The translations under genes and the position numbers were made by a program. The notes beneath the pieces are model-generated. The model was not told the DNA's origin. It was given only the letters and a program-made list of their open reading frames with translations, and ran no database searches. 64,000 bases of DNA from Paralcaligenes ureilyticus (GTDB taxonomy: Bacteria > Pseudomonadota > Gammaproteobacteria > Burkholderiales > Burkholderiaceae_B): NCBI RefSeq assembly GCF_004346225.1, contig NZ_SMAJ01000009.1, positions 62,001 to 126,000 of the forward strand. Direction: 5' to 3'. Each line of letters opens with the position of its first letter. The stretch's first letter is position 1. Positions 33,699 through 42,628 of the stretch are shown piece by piece.

Positions 33699-33714
33699 GA
33701 GAATTGTTTCTATT
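33699..33714 (-). promoter_or_regulatory. Weak Fur-box-like sequence before the DUF2946 gene
   Basis: GAGAATTGTTTCTATT (plus-strand reading) agrees with the Fur-box version GAGAATGATTCTCATT at 11 of 16 positions. It lies a few bases upstream of the DUF2946 start, in the right place for repression, but the match is imperfect. The rest of 33715-33971 shows no clear feature. Confidence 0.25.
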
Positions 33715-33971
33715 TTAGTGGTGCGTCATTCTAGGACATTTTCGGCTGACGTGTTTACGGAACTGAACGCGTTTCGGTTGCTATTTTTTTGAACCGTTTT
33801 GGGTGGGGTATTTTCTTCTTAAGACGCCGCAGGGCGAGGGGTCGAGTGAAGTCTGGGGGCAAGTAAGTTCCGGGCATACCGTGCCGGCCCCGCCCCAGCC
33901 TCAATAGACGGCGTTTTCAAATACCCAAACGTCCCGTGCCGTGAATCACAAGGCCCGCGATTGGCGCCCGT

Positions 33972-35999
33972 TTACGCCTGCGTGATGGCGATCAATTCCA
34001 CACCGTCGGTGACTTGATCGCCCACGGCGAAGAACAGCTCATCAACAGTGCCGTCGCCGGGCGCGTGAATGGTGTGCTCCATTTTCATGGCTTCCATCAC
34101 CAGCAATGCGTCGCCGCTTTTGACTGTGTCGCCCGCCTTGACGTGGATGGCGATGATTTTTCCGGGCATGGGCGCCGTCAGGCCACCCTGATGGGCGCTG
34201 CTTTGCACCCGCGCATGGGTCACCATGTCGTAGGTTTGCAGCACGCGTACGCCGCCATTGACAAACACATGAGCCAGGTCGCCGCGCAAAATCACGACCC
34301 CGGTGGTGTCGCGGCCGTCGAGCCCGATGCGCAGGCGGTACTGCCTGGGCGCGAGGGAGTCGGCCTGCCATTGGAATGCCTGTGCGCGGCTGTCGCCATC
34401 GCAGCGGCAGAACCAGTGCTGGCCGTCGCGGCTGATCTGTATTTCGCGCGATTGGCCATTGTCGATGAGGGTGAGCGGCCGCTTGTAGAGCCCCGCGATG
34501 CGCCAGCCATCGGTTTGCGCGAAGGGGTCGGCCTGCGCCACGCCGGCGCGTGAAATCGATGTGTTCATGCCCTGGTCGGCCAGCAAGGCAGCGGCAGCGA
34601 GCGCCAGAGTGCTGTCGGGCGCGTTTTCCGCCGTGGGAAAGAGCGAGTCGTGCTGTCGTTCGATCAGGCCGGTATCCAGGTCGGCCGCGGCAAACGCCGG
34701 GTCGCTCATCAGGCGGCGCAGGAAGGCGATATTGGTGCCCACGCCCACGCATTGAATCTCGCCCAGGGTCTGGATCATGCGTGCGCGAGCCTGGTCGCGG
34801 TCGGCGCCGCGCACGATCAGCTTGGCGATCATGGGATCGTAAAAAGGGCTGATGGTGTCGCCGGCGCGCACGCCGCCGTCGATCCGCACATCGCCGTTTT
34901 CGAAGGTGACATGGGGCGGAAAGTTCAGGGCGCTAAGCGTGCCGATCGAAGGCAGGAAGCCCTTCTCGGGGCTTTCGGCATAGATGCGCGCTTCGATGGC
35001 GTGCCCCGTAAGGCGGAGTTCTTCTTGCGTCATGGGCAGGGGTTCGCCTGCGGCCACACGCAACTGCCACTCGACCAGATCGAGCCCGGTGATCATTTCG
35101 GTGACGGGATGTTCAACCTGCAGGCGCGTATTCATTTCCATGAAGTAGAAGTGGCCGCTGGGTTCGACGATGAATTCAACCGTGCCCGCGCCCACATAAT
35201 TGACGGCGCGCGCGGCGGCAACCGCGGCTTGGCCCATGGCGCTTCGGCGTTCCTCGCTCATGCCGGGGGCGGGCGCTTCTTCAATGACTTTCTGGTGGCG
35301 GCGCTGCACCGAGCAATCGCGTTCGAACAAATACACGCAATGGCCGTGGCTGTCGGCAAACACCTGTATTTCAATGTGCCGCGGCTTTTGCAGATAACGT
35401 TCGATCAGAACCTTATCGTCGCCGAAGCTGCTCGCTGCTTCGCGTTTGCACGAAGACAGCGCTTCGGCAAAGGCAGCGCTGTCTTCGACGATGCGCATGC
35501 CTTTGCCTCCGCCCCCCAGACTTGCCTTGATCAGGACGGGGTAGCCCATGGCGTCCGCTTCGGACTGCAGGAAGTCCGGATCCTGGTTGTCGCCGTGGTA
35601 GCCCGGCACGAGCGGCACGCCGGCCTTTGCCATCAGTGTCTTGGCGGCCGATTTGCTGCCCATCGCGGCAATCGCCGCCGCCGGCGGTCCCACGAAAATG
35701 AGGCCGGCATCGGCGCAGGCGCGCGCGAAGCCCTCGTTTTCGGACAAGAAGCCATAGCCCGGATGAATGGCTTGCGCGCCGGTCTGGCGGGCCGCGTCCA
35801 GGATTGCGTCCACGCGCAGATAGCTCGCGCGCGGTTCGGAGCCGCCAATATGCACCGCCGTGTCGCAGGCGGCAACATGGCGCGCCTGAGCGTCGGCATC
35901 GGAATACACCGCCACCGTGCGCACTCCCATACGGTGGGCTGTCGCGGCGACACGGCGGGCGATCTCGCCGCGATTGGCAATCAATAAGGTCGTAAACAC
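33972..35999 (-). CDS. mccA: Methylcrotonyl-CoA carboxylase, biotin-containing alpha subunit
   Basis: 675 residues. N-terminal biotin carboxylase: TTLLIANRGEIARRVAATAHRMGV, ATP-grasp glycine loop KASLGGGGKGMRIV, ERDCSVQRRHQKVIEEAPAP, EMNTRLQVEHPVTEMITGLDLVEWQL. The C-terminal biotinyl domain has the lysine in VMEAMKMEHTI. With MccB it carboxylates 3-methylcrotonyl-CoA to 3-methylglutaconyl-CoA in leucine breakdown. The order directly after mccB within a LiuR/isovaleryl-CoA dehydrogenase operon favours this over propionyl- or geranyl-CoA carboxylase. It is the last gene of the operon in the window. Confidence 0.92.
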   Translation of the reverse strand: MFTTLLIANRGEIARRVAATAHRMGVRTVAVYSDADAQARHVAACDTAVHIGGSEPRASYLRVDAILDAARQTGAQAIHPGYGFLSENEGFARACADAGLIFVGPPAAAIAAMGSKSAAKTLMAKAGVPLVPGYHGDNQDPDFLQSEADAMGYPVLIKASLGGGGKGMRIVEDSAAFAEALSSCKREAASSFGDDKVLIERYLQKPRHIEIQVFADSHGHCVYLFERDCSVQRRHQKVIEEAPAPGMSEERRSAMGQAAVAAARAVNYVGAGTVEFIVEPSGHFYFMEMNTRLQVEHPVTEMITGLDLVEWQLRVAAGEPLPMTQEELRLTGHAIEARIYAESPEKGFLPSIGTLSALNFPPHVTFENGDVRIDGGVRAGDTISPFYDPMIAKLIVRGADRDQARARMIQTLGEIQCVGVGTNIAFLRRLMSDPAFAAADLDTGLIERQHDSLFPTAENAPDSTLALAAAALLADQGMNTSISRAGVAQADPFAQTDGWRIAGLYKRPLTLIDNGQSREIQISRDGQHWFCRCDGDSRAQAFQWQADSLAPRQYRLRIGLDGRDTTGVVILRGDLAHVFVNGGVRVLQTYDMVTHARVQSSAHQGGLTAPMPGKIIAIHVKAGDTVKSGDALLVMEAMKMEHTIHAPGDGTVDELFFAVGDQVTDGVELIAITQA

Positions 36000-36014
36000 A
36001 TGGACTCCTTGGAA

Positions 36015-37622
36015 CTACATTCTGAACAGGCCGAAACGCGTCTCTTCGATGGGGGCGTTAAGCGCCGCCGACAGGCCCAGCGCCAGCACACGGCGCGTAT
36101 CGGCGGGCTGGATGATGCCGTCGTCCCACAAGCGGGCCGTGGAGTAATACGGGTGCCCTTCCTTTTCGTATTGATCGCGGATGGGCGCCTTGAAATCTTC
36201 TTCGTCCTGCGCACTCCAGGCGCCGCCTTTGGCTTCGATGCCGTCGCGGCGAACCGTGGCCAGCACACTGGCGGCCTGCTCGCCGCCCATCACCGAAATG
36301 CGCGCGTTGGGCCATATGAACAGCAGTCTGGGGCCAAAGGCCCGGCCGCACATGCCGTAATTGCCGGCGCCAAACGAGCCGCCGATCAGGACGGTGAACT
36401 TGGGCACCGCGGCGGTGGAGACAGCCGTGACCATTTTGGCGCCGTGGCGGGCGATTCCTTCGTTCTCATATTTTCGGCCCACCATGAAGCCCGTAATATT
36501 TTGCAGGAACACCAGCGGAATCTTGCGCTGGCAGCATAGTTCGATGAAGTGCGTGCCTTTTTGTGCAGCCTCGGAAAACAGGATGCCGTTATTGGCAATA
36601 ATGCCTACCGGCATGCCGTGGATGTGCGCAAAACCGGTGATCAGTGTGGTGCCGTAGCGGGCCTTGAATTCGTCGAGCTCCGAGCCATCGACGATGCGCG
36701 CGATGACTTCGCGGATATCGTAGGGTTTGCGCGTGTCCGACGGGATGATGCCGTTGAGTTCCTGCGGGTCGTACAGGGGCTCGGCAAAGGCCTTGCGCCG
36801 CAGTTGCACCGGCTTGTGGTGATTGAGCCGGCTGATGGCGTTGCGCGCCAGCTGCAAAGCGTGCGGGTCGTCCTCGGCCAGATGGTCGGCCACGCCCGAC
36901 AGACGAGTGTGTACATCGCCGCCGCCCAGATCTTCGGCCGAGACGATTTCGCCCGTTGCGGCCTTGACCAGGGGCGGCCCGGCCAGAAAGATCGTGCCCT
37001 GGTTCTTGACGATGATGGATTCGTCGCTCATGGCCGGTACGTACGCGCCGCCCGCGGTGCATGACCCCATGACCACGGCGATTTGCGCGATGCCCAGCGC
37101 CGACATGGTGGCCTGGTTGTAGAAGATCCGGCCGAAGTGGTCGCGGTCGGGGAACACCTCGTCCTGATTGGGCAGATTGGCTCCGCCGGAGTCGACCAGA
37201 TAGATGCAGGGCAATCTGTTTTGCTGGGCGATTTCCTGAGCCCGCAGGTGTTTTTTGACTGTCAGCGGATAGTAGGTGCCGCCCTTGACCGTCGCATCGT
37301 TGCAGACGATCACGCATTCCACGCCCGAAACGCGGCCGATGCCGGTGATGAGCCCCGCGCCTGGCGAGGCATTGTCGTAGACGTTGTGCGCCGCCATCGG
37401 CGAGAGCTCCAGAAAGGGCGTGCCCGGATCGAGCAGCCGTTCGACCCGCTCGCGAGGCAGGAGCTTGCCGCGCGCCAGATGTTTGGCGCGAGCCGCGTTG
37501 CTGCCGCCTTGGGCGGTGTGCGCCAGTTGTTTGAGCAGATCGTCGATGGTCGCCTGCATGGCGCGGGCATTGTCGACGAACGCTTGGGATCGGGGGTTGA
37601 TCCGGGATTCGATAACGGGCAT
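36015..37622 (-). CDS. mccB: Methylcrotonyl-CoA carboxylase, carboxyltransferase beta subunit
   Basis: 535 residues from the ATG at 37622; the open frame runs further upstream, but that part lies in the intergenic hairpin region. A typical acyl-CoA carboxyltransferase: [113 protein letters not shown], and the second crotonase half with [20 protein letters not shown] and [13 protein letters not shown]. Partner of MccA; the two genes are separated by 15 bp. Confidence 0.94.
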   Translation of the reverse strand: MPVIESRINPRSQAFVDNARAMQATIDDLLKQLAHTAQGGSNAARAKHLARGKLLPRERVERLLDPGTPFLELSPMAAHNVYDNASPGAGLITGIGRVSGVECVIVCNDATVKGGTYYPLTVKKHLRAQEIAQQNRLPCIYLVDSGGANLPNQDEVFPDRDHFGRIFYNQATMSALGIAQIAVVMGSCTAGGAYVPAMSDESIIVKNQGTIFLAGPPLVKAATGEIVSAEDLGGGDVHTRLSGVADHLAEDDPHALQLARNAISRLNHHKPVQLRRKAFAEPLYDPQELNGIIPSDTRKPYDIREVIARIVDGSELDEFKARYGTTLITGFAHIHGMPVGIIANNGILFSEAAQKGTHFIELCCQRKIPLVFLQNITGFMVGRKYENEGIARHGAKMVTAVSTAAVPKFTVLIGGSFGAGNYGMCGRAFGPRLLFIWPNARISVMGGEQAASVLATVRRDGIEAKGGAWSAQDEEDFKAPIRDQYEKEGHPYYSTARLWDDGIIQPADTRRVLALGLSAALNAPIEETRFGLFRM

Positions 37623-37646
37623 TGCTATTCCTAAAAAAGCAGGTAA

Positions 37647-37671
37647 CGCCTGGCTCGCGTCGGGCCAGGCG
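37647..37671 (-). terminator. Hairpin between thiolase and mccB genes
   Basis: An 8-bp perfect stem (CGCCTGGC / GCCAGGCG) with a 9-nt loop. On the minus strand a run of six Ts occurs about 10 nt after the stem, too far for a strong terminator. It may give partial attenuation within the operon or protect the upstream messages. Confidence 0.35.
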
Positions 37672-37684
37672 CTTGGGGCGGGGC

Positions 37685-38866
37685 TTACAGCATTTCTATC
37701 GCCATGGCGACGGCTTCGCCTCCGCCTATGCACAGCGATGCCACGCCGCGCTTGCCGCCGGTTTTGCGCAGAGCACCCACCAGGGTGGTAATCAAGCGCG
37801 CGCCCGAGGCGCCGATGGGGTGGCCCAGGGCGGTCGCGCCGCCATGGATATTGACTTTGTCGTGCGACAGTTTGAGCTCGACCATGGCGGCCATGGTGAC
37901 CACGGCAAACGCCTCGTTGATTTCGTACAGATCGATTTCTTCCGCTTTCCAGCCGGTTTTGGCAAAGAGTTTTTGCATGGCGCCCACCGGCGCAGTGGTA
38001 AACCAGCCCGGTTCTTGCGAATGCTGGCTATGGGCCACGATGCGCGCCAGGGGAGTTACGCCAAGCTTTTTGGCGGTGGATGCGCGCATCAGCACCATGG
38101 CAGCGGCGCCGTCGGAGATGGAAGATGAGTTGGCTGCCGTGACGGTGCCGTCTTTTTTGAAGGCCGGTTTGAGGGTAGGGACTTTTTCGGGCAAGGCCTT
38201 GGTGGGGCCCTCGTCGGTATCGATGACGGTATCGCCCTTGCGTCCGGCAACGGTAACGGGCGCTATTTCCCATTTGAAGCTGCCGTCTTCGGTGGCCTTG
38301 CGTGCGCGGCGCAGCGATTCAAGCGAGAACGCGTCCTGCTGTTCGCGCGTGAAGGTGTATTTGGCGGCGCAGTCTTCGGCGAATACGCCCATGGCGGTGC
38401 CGCGCTTGTAGGCATCTTCCAGTCCATCCAGGGCCATATGATCGTAAACGGTGGAGTGGCCATAGCGATAGCCCTGGCGTCCGCGCAGCAGCAGGTAGGG
38501 TGCGTTGCTCATGCTTTCCATGCCCCCGGTCACCACGACGTCGACGCTGCCCGCCACCAGCAGGTCGTGGCCGAACATGGCGGCTTTCATGCCCGAGCCG
38601 CAGACCTTGTGCACGGTCGTGCAGCCTACGCCCAGGGGCAGGCCGGCGCCCAATGCGGCCTGCCGCGCCGGCGCCTGGCCTTGCCCGGCCTGCAATACAT
38701 TGCCCATGATGACTTCATCGATGGCGTCGCCCGAAATGCCGGCGCGTTCGACTGCCGCCTTGATGGCGATCGAGCCCAATTGGTGTCCGGCCAGGCCGGA
38801 AAGGCTACCCATCATACTGCCCATGGGCGTGCGTGAAACCGAGACTAAAACGATAGGATCAGACAT
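37685..38866 (-). CDS. Acetyl-CoA C-acetyltransferase (thiolase)
   Basis: 393 residues from the ATG at 38866 (AAGGAG 7 bp upstream). A biosynthetic-type thiolase: nucleophilic Cys in [18 protein letters not shown] (about residue 90), [33 protein letters not shown] with the His, and final [15 protein letters not shown]. It interconverts two acetyl-CoA and acetoacetyl-CoA. In this operon it would cleave acetoacetyl-CoA formed from the acetoacetate end product of leucine degradation. Confidence 0.93.
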   Translation of the reverse strand: MSDPIVLVSVSRTPMGSMMGSLSGLAGHQLGSIAIKAAVERAGISGDAIDEVIMGNVLQAGQGQAPARQAALGAGLPLGVGCTTVHKVCGSGMKAAMFGHDLLVAGSVDVVVTGGMESMSNAPYLLLRGRQGYRYGHSTVYDHMALDGLEDAYKRGTAMGVFAEDCAAKYTFTREQQDAFSLESLRRARKATEDGSFKWEIAPVTVAGRKGDTVIDTDEGPTKALPEKVPTLKPAFKKDGTVTAANSSSISDGAAAMVLMRASTAKKLGVTPLARIVAHSQHSQEPGWFTTAPVGAMQKLFAKTGWKAEEIDLYEINEAFAVVTMAAMVELKLSHDKVNIHGGATALGHPIGASGARLITTLVGALRKTGGKRGVASLCIGGGEAVAMAIEML

Positions 38867-38884
38867 GATTGGCTCCTTCAAGCG

Positions 38885-40795
38885 TCAGAGGGTGTGTTGC
38901 AAATGTGAGGGTGTTGCGAATGTAGCGGGTGTGTGTGAATGTAGCGGCACCCCTTGTGGGTGCCATTTAGAGGTTTCCGTTTCCAGCCTGCGGCTGGATT
39001 CGTAGGGGAAAATGTCTTCTATTCGCCCCTGTGTAGCACGATCGCGGCAGGCTTGCCACCAGCTCGCCTGCAGCAGGTCGGCATGATATTTCAGGAACGC
39101 CTGACGCACGCGCGGATCGCCCAGCAAAAAGTGGCGGAATTCTTCGGGGAATACGTCGTTGGCGTTCACCGGGTACCAGGGCTCGCTCGACAGCTCGGCC
39201 TCTTCGTTGGGGGCGGGCGGGATGCTGCGGAAATTCATCTCCGTCATGCGCTGGATCTCGTCGTAGTCGTAGAACACGACGCGGCCCAGGCGCGTTACGC
39301 CGAAGTTCTTGTAGAGCATGTCGCCGGGGAAAATATTGGCGGCCGACAGTTCGCGAATGGCGTCGCCATATTGCTTGACTGCGGCATCGAGTGCGGCGTC
39401 CGAAGCGCGCGCCAGGTACAGGTTAAGCGGCGTCATCCGCCGCTCGATGTAGACGTGGCGCAGGATAATCGCGTCGGCCGTTTCTTCGCAAAGGCTGGCG
39501 ACCTGGCTGCGCAGTTCGGTCAGAAGCGCGTCTGAGCAGCGTGCGCGCGGCAATGCCACCTGCGAGTATTCCCAAGTGTCGGCCATGCGTCCGACGCGGT
39601 CGTGGATCTTGACCATCTGGTATTTGCGGCGCACCGTGGCATGATCCATGCCTTCCTTGTTGATACGGTCGCGGATCAGTTTGAAAACGTAAGGGTAAGA
39701 CGGCAAGGTGAACACTGTCATCACCATGCCCTTGATTCCGGGCGCAACATCGAATGCGTCATGCGAATGCGCCAGGTGATGCAGGAAATCGCGGTAAAAG
39801 AGGGTCTTGCCTTGCTTCTGCAGGCCGATGGTGGTGTAGATTTCGGCCTTGGATTTGCGTGGCAGCAGCGTGTTCAGAAAGTGCACATAGGCCGCCGGCG
39901 TTTCCATGTCAACCATGAAATAGGCGCGCGTGAAGCTGAACAGTGTGCTCAGGTCGTCGCTGGAATGCAGCAGCGCGTCGATCCGGATCTGGCCCGATGG
40001 CGAGTGCAGCAAGGCGATGGCAAACGGAAAGATCGCGCTCTGGTTGATGAGCCGGCCCACGATGTAGGCGCCCTTGTTGCGAAAGAACAGCGAGTTGAGC
40101 ACGTGGATCTGGCAGTCGGGTGCGATGCGCCGCCCGCCATCTCTGGCCAGCACGTGCCGCAACTGGTGCACGGCCATGCGCGCCAGCTTGCGCGCATCGG
40201 CGGGCAGGTCGGCAAACGGTGCCGCCAGCCCGAAGTCGGCCACCATGCTGACTATGGTTTGCTCCAGGCTGTCGGTATTGGGGTAATAAACCCGGTAAGA
40301 GGGGATTTTGCTGTCTATGTATTCGGTCGCGATGGCGGGGCGCACGAACAGGAAATCGTTGTGGAAATAATCGCGATGCAGGATACGGCACGACACGGAG
40401 TTGAAAAAGGTCTCGGCGCATTCGGGTTGTTTGTGCCCGAGCAGCAGGCCGATGAATTCCGTTTTGACCGATTGCCAGAAATCCAGCTGTGCCTTGGTCA
40501 GGCTTTGCTGCGCCGAGGCGCCCGCCGGGCTTGCATCGCTGCCTTTGAGGGTGGCGTAGAGTGTCGTGGCGCATTCGTGCACTCGCGTGTCGTAGTACTC
40601 GATGCGTTCCCGGGAAAGCTGCTGGATGCCGCGCCAGTTGCCCGATTCGAACAAGGCTTTGGCGCGCTGCGCGCTGTAGCGAAACAGCGAGTAGTGACGA
40701 TCGAACCCTGCCAGCAGTGTGCTGGCCACCATTTGCGGGGACAGCCCACGGCGCGACACCGGTTCGATGTGTTGATGGTCGCCCCCGAATTTCAT
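38885..40795 (-). CDS. aceK: Isocitrate dehydrogenase kinase/phosphatase with REP-derived C-terminus
   Basis: 636 residues. AceK phosphorylates and dephosphorylates isocitrate dehydrogenase and so splits carbon flow between the TCA cycle and the glyoxylate bypass. Family landmarks: GNWRGIQQLSRERIEYYDTRV, ATP-binding ALLHSPSGQIRIDALLHSSDD region, VPGIKGMVMTVFTLPSYPYVFKLIRDR and VVFYDYDEIQRMTEMNFR. The conserved part ends near EDIFPYESSRR. The last roughly 27 residues, starting [11 protein letters not shown], are the translation of a REP element and its flank. It lies 2 bp after the isovaleryl-CoA dehydrogenase stop, inside the leucine operon. Confidence 0.94.
   Translation of the reverse strand: MKFGGDHQHIEPVSRRGLSPQMVASTLLAGFDRHYSLFRYSAQRAKALFESGNWRGIQQLSRERIEYYDTRVHECATTLYATLKGSDASPAGASAQQSLTKAQLDFWQSVKTEFIGLLLGHKQPECAETFFNSVSCRILHRDYFHNDFLFVRPAIATEYIDSKIPSYRVYYPNTDSLEQTIVSMVADFGLAAPFADLPADARKLARMAVHQLRHVLARDGGRRIAPDCQIHVLNSLFFRNKGAYIVGRLINQSAIFPFAIALLHSPSGQIRIDALLHSSDDLSTLFSFTRAYFMVDMETPAAYVHFLNTLLPRKSKAEIYTTIGLQKQGKTLFYRDFLHHLAHSHDAFDVAPGIKGMVMTVFTLPSYPYVFKLIRDRINKEGMDHATVRRKYQMVKIHDRVGRMADTWEYSQVALPRARCSDALLTELRSQVASLCEETADAIILRHVYIERRMTPLNLYLARASDAALDAAVKQYGDAIRELSAANIFPGDMLYKNFGVTRLGRVVFYDYDEIQRMTEMNFRSIPPAPNEEAELSSEPWYPVNANDVFPEEFRHFLLGDPRVRQAFLKYHADLLQASWWQACRDRATQGRIEDIFPYESSRRLETETSKWHPQGVPLHSHTPATFATPSHLQHTL
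38941..38965 (+). repeat. REP element, subtype B, within the 3' end of aceK
   Basis: A perfect GTAG-headed stem; GTAG reads on plus while aceK is on minus, where the copy reads WHPQGVPLH in frame. Just downstream in aceK (38885-38940) are degenerate pieces (GTAGCGGGTG and repeated GAATGTAGCGG). Confidence 0.93.
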
Positions 40796-40797
40796 GG

Positions 40798-41976
40798 TCA
40801 GATCGTTTCGTTGAATAGTTCCCGGCCGATCAGCATGCGGCGGATTTCGCTGGTTCCCGCGCCGATTTCGTACAGCTTGGCGTCGCGCCAGAAGCGCCCG
40901 GTGGGGTAGTCGTTGATATAGCCGTTGCCGCCCAGAATCTGGATGCCTTCGCCGGCCATCCAGGTGGCCTTTTCGGCACAGTACAGAATGACCGCGGCGC
41001 AGTCCTTGCGCACTTCCCGGCTATGCCCGCCGCCCAGGCGATCCAGATGTTTGCCCACGGCATAACAAAAGGCGCGGCTGGCCTGCAGGGTGGTGTATAA
41101 ATCGGCCACTTTGCCCTGAATCAGCTGGAATTCGCCGATTGCCTGACCGAATTGCTTGCGGTCGTGAATGTAGGGCACGACCACATCCATGACGGCTTGC
41201 ATGATGCCCAGTGGCCCGCCCGCCAGCACGGCGCGCTCGTAGTCCAGGCCGCTCATCAATACCTTCGCCCCGCCATTTAGCTGGCCCAGTATGTTTTCCT
41301 GAGGGACTTCGCAGTCTTCAAACACCAGCTCGCCGGTATGGCTGCCGCGCATGCCCAGCTTGTCGAGCTTTTGCGCCACCGAAAAACCCTTGAACTGCTT
41401 TTCCACGATAAATGCCGTAATGCCGCGTTGGTGGGCCGCCGGGTCGGTTTTGGCATAGACCACCAGCGTATCGGCGTCCGGGCCGTTGGTAATCCACATT
41501 TTGCTGCCGTTGAGCACATAGCGGTCGCCCTTTTTGTCGGCGCGCAGCTTCATGCTGATGACGTCGGACCCGGCCCCGGGCTCGCTCATGGCCAGCGCGC
41601 CGACGTGCTCGCCCGAGAGCAGTTTGGGCAGGTACTTTTGCTTTTGCGCTTCGGTGCCATTGCGGTGCAGCTGGTTGACGCACAGATTGGAGTGGGCGCC
41701 GTAGGACAAGGCAATCGAGGCGCTGGCGCGCGAAATTTCTTCCATGACGATCATGTGCGCCAGATAACCCATGTTGGCCCCGCCGTACGCTTCGGCTACC
41801 GTCATGCCCAGCAGGCCCAGATCGCCGAACTTGCGCCACAGATCCATGGGGAACTGGTCGCTGCGGTCAGCGTGCTCGGCGCGCGGTGCGATCTCGGCTT
41901 GTGCAAACGTGCGCACCGCATCGCGCAACATGTCCAGGTCTTGTCCCAGGTCGAAATTCAGGCCAGGAAGATTCAT
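40798..41976 (-). CDS. liuA: Isovaleryl-CoA dehydrogenase
   Basis: 392 residues, an FAD-dependent acyl-CoA dehydrogenase. Segments: [48 protein letters not shown] (substrate and FAD contacts), [19 protein letters not shown], and near the C-terminus [44 protein letters not shown]. The AGEG glutamate position is as in isovaleryl-CoA dehydrogenases, whose catalytic Glu is not in the usual YEG position. It converts isovaleryl-CoA to 3-methylcrotonyl-CoA. First structural gene after the LiuR site; a REP lies in its 5' untranslated region. Confidence 0.93.
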   Translation of the reverse strand: MNLPGLNFDLGQDLDMLRDAVRTFAQAEIAPRAEHADRSDQFPMDLWRKFGDLGLLGMTVAEAYGGANMGYLAHMIVMEEISRASASIALSYGAHSNLCVNQLHRNGTEAQKQKYLPKLLSGEHVGALAMSEPGAGSDVISMKLRADKKGDRYVLNGSKMWITNGPDADTLVVYAKTDPAAHQRGITAFIVEKQFKGFSVAQKLDKLGMRGSHTGELVFEDCEVPQENILGQLNGGAKVLMSGLDYERAVLAGGPLGIMQAVMDVVVPYIHDRKQFGQAIGEFQLIQGKVADLYTTLQASRAFCYAVGKHLDRLGGGHSREVRKDCAAVILYCAEKATWMAGEGIQILGGNGYINDYPTGRFWRDAKLYEIGAGTSEIRRMLIGRELFNETI

Positions 41977-41994
41977 GCTCGTCTCCGGTATCGT

Positions 41995-42019
41995 GTAGCG
42001 GCACCCCTTGTGGGTGCCA
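41995..42019 (+). repeat. REP element, subtype B, in the 5' leader of the leucine operon
   Basis: A perfect GTAG-headed stem between the LiuR-type palindrome (42092-42111) and the isovaleryl-CoA dehydrogenase start (41976). If transcription starts near the palindrome, this hairpin is in the mRNA about 18 nt before the start codon. Confidence 0.92.
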
Positions 42020-42091
42020 CCTTTGGATCGTTAATCAAATTATGCACGCTTCGGCTGCCGGCTTGCTCGGCGCCACCACAAATACTATATA

Positions 42092-42111
42092 TTACGTTTA
42101 CGTAAACGTAA
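42092..42111. promoter_or_regulatory. LiuR-type operator upstream of isovaleryl-CoA dehydrogenase
   Basis: A perfect 20-bp palindrome TTACGTTTACGTAAACGTAA between the liuR 3' end and the liu operon start. MerR-family LiuR regulators of branched-chain acyl-CoA genes are described as binding TTTACGTnnACGTAAA-like palindromes. Palindrome seen; assignment from family knowledge and position. Confidence 0.8.
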
Positions 42112-42123
42112 AGTACCCAGGGT

Positions 42124-42528
42124 TTACCTTTGTGCCGAAGACGGCTCGGACTGGCGTTGGGCCAGTAGTGCTTCGCAGCTTTCTTGTTGCTGCCGGATTT
42201 CGGCCAGAGTTTCTTCCAGATCGGCGCGTTGCCGCTCCAGCACCTGTCGGTGACGCGTCAGCAGGCCATGATAGTGGCGTAATTGGGCGGTGGTATCGCC
42301 CGGGCTGTCGTACATATCGATCAGGCTGCGGATTTCGGCCAGTGGTAGGCCCAGGCGTTTGCCGCGCAGCGCCAGTTTCAGGCGTGTCCGGTCGCGTGGT
42401 TGGTAGACCCGGTTGCGTCCCTCGCGGCCCGGACTGACGATGCCCTGGTCTTCGTAGAATCGGATGGTGCGCGGCGTAATTGAAAATTCGTGCGCGAGTT
42501 CGGAGATGGTCCAGGTAGGAGAGGGCAT
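42124..42528 (-). CDS. liuR: MerR-family regulator LiuR
   Basis: 134 residues. The N-terminal MerR winged helix is TWTISELAHEFSITPRTIRFYEDQGIVSPGREGRNRVY, followed by the second helix pair (RTRLKLALRGKRLGLPLAEIRSLIDMY) and a coiled-coil dimer helix. There is no cysteine cluster for metal sensing, consistent with a small-molecule or acyl-CoA sensor. It is located directly upstream of the leucine degradation operon. Two perfect palindromes flank it: one before the operon and one before its own start. Confidence 0.92.
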   Translation of the reverse strand: MPSPTWTISELAHEFSITPRTIRFYEDQGIVSPGREGRNRVYQPRDRTRLKLALRGKRLGLPLAEIRSLIDMYDSPGDTTAQLRHYHGLLTRHRQVLERQRADLEETLAEIRQQQESCEALLAQRQSEPSSAQR

Positions 42529-42541
42529 GATGGTACTGGCC

Positions 42542-42559
42542 GTTTACGTTAACGTAAAC
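42542..42559. promoter_or_regulatory. LiuR-type operator between liuR and the divergent hydrolase
   Basis: A perfect 18-bp palindrome GTTTACGTTAACGTAAAC, 14 bp before the liuR start and 70 bp before the metallo-hydrolase start. It shares the TTTACGT / ACGTAAA arms of the site at 42092-42111. It implies autoregulation and possibly control of the hydrolase. Confidence 0.78.
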
Positions 42560-42628
42560 TATGATGCCATAATCTGAACCATAAGCCCACATGGTTAAAA
42601 CACGTATGAGTAACGCACGGAGACGTTG

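Noticed and set aside
37623-37733. 37-residue N-terminal extension of mccB.
   Set aside because: Arg/Pro-rich, overlaps the thiolase 3' end and the intergenic hairpin; the family sequence starts at MPVIESRI.
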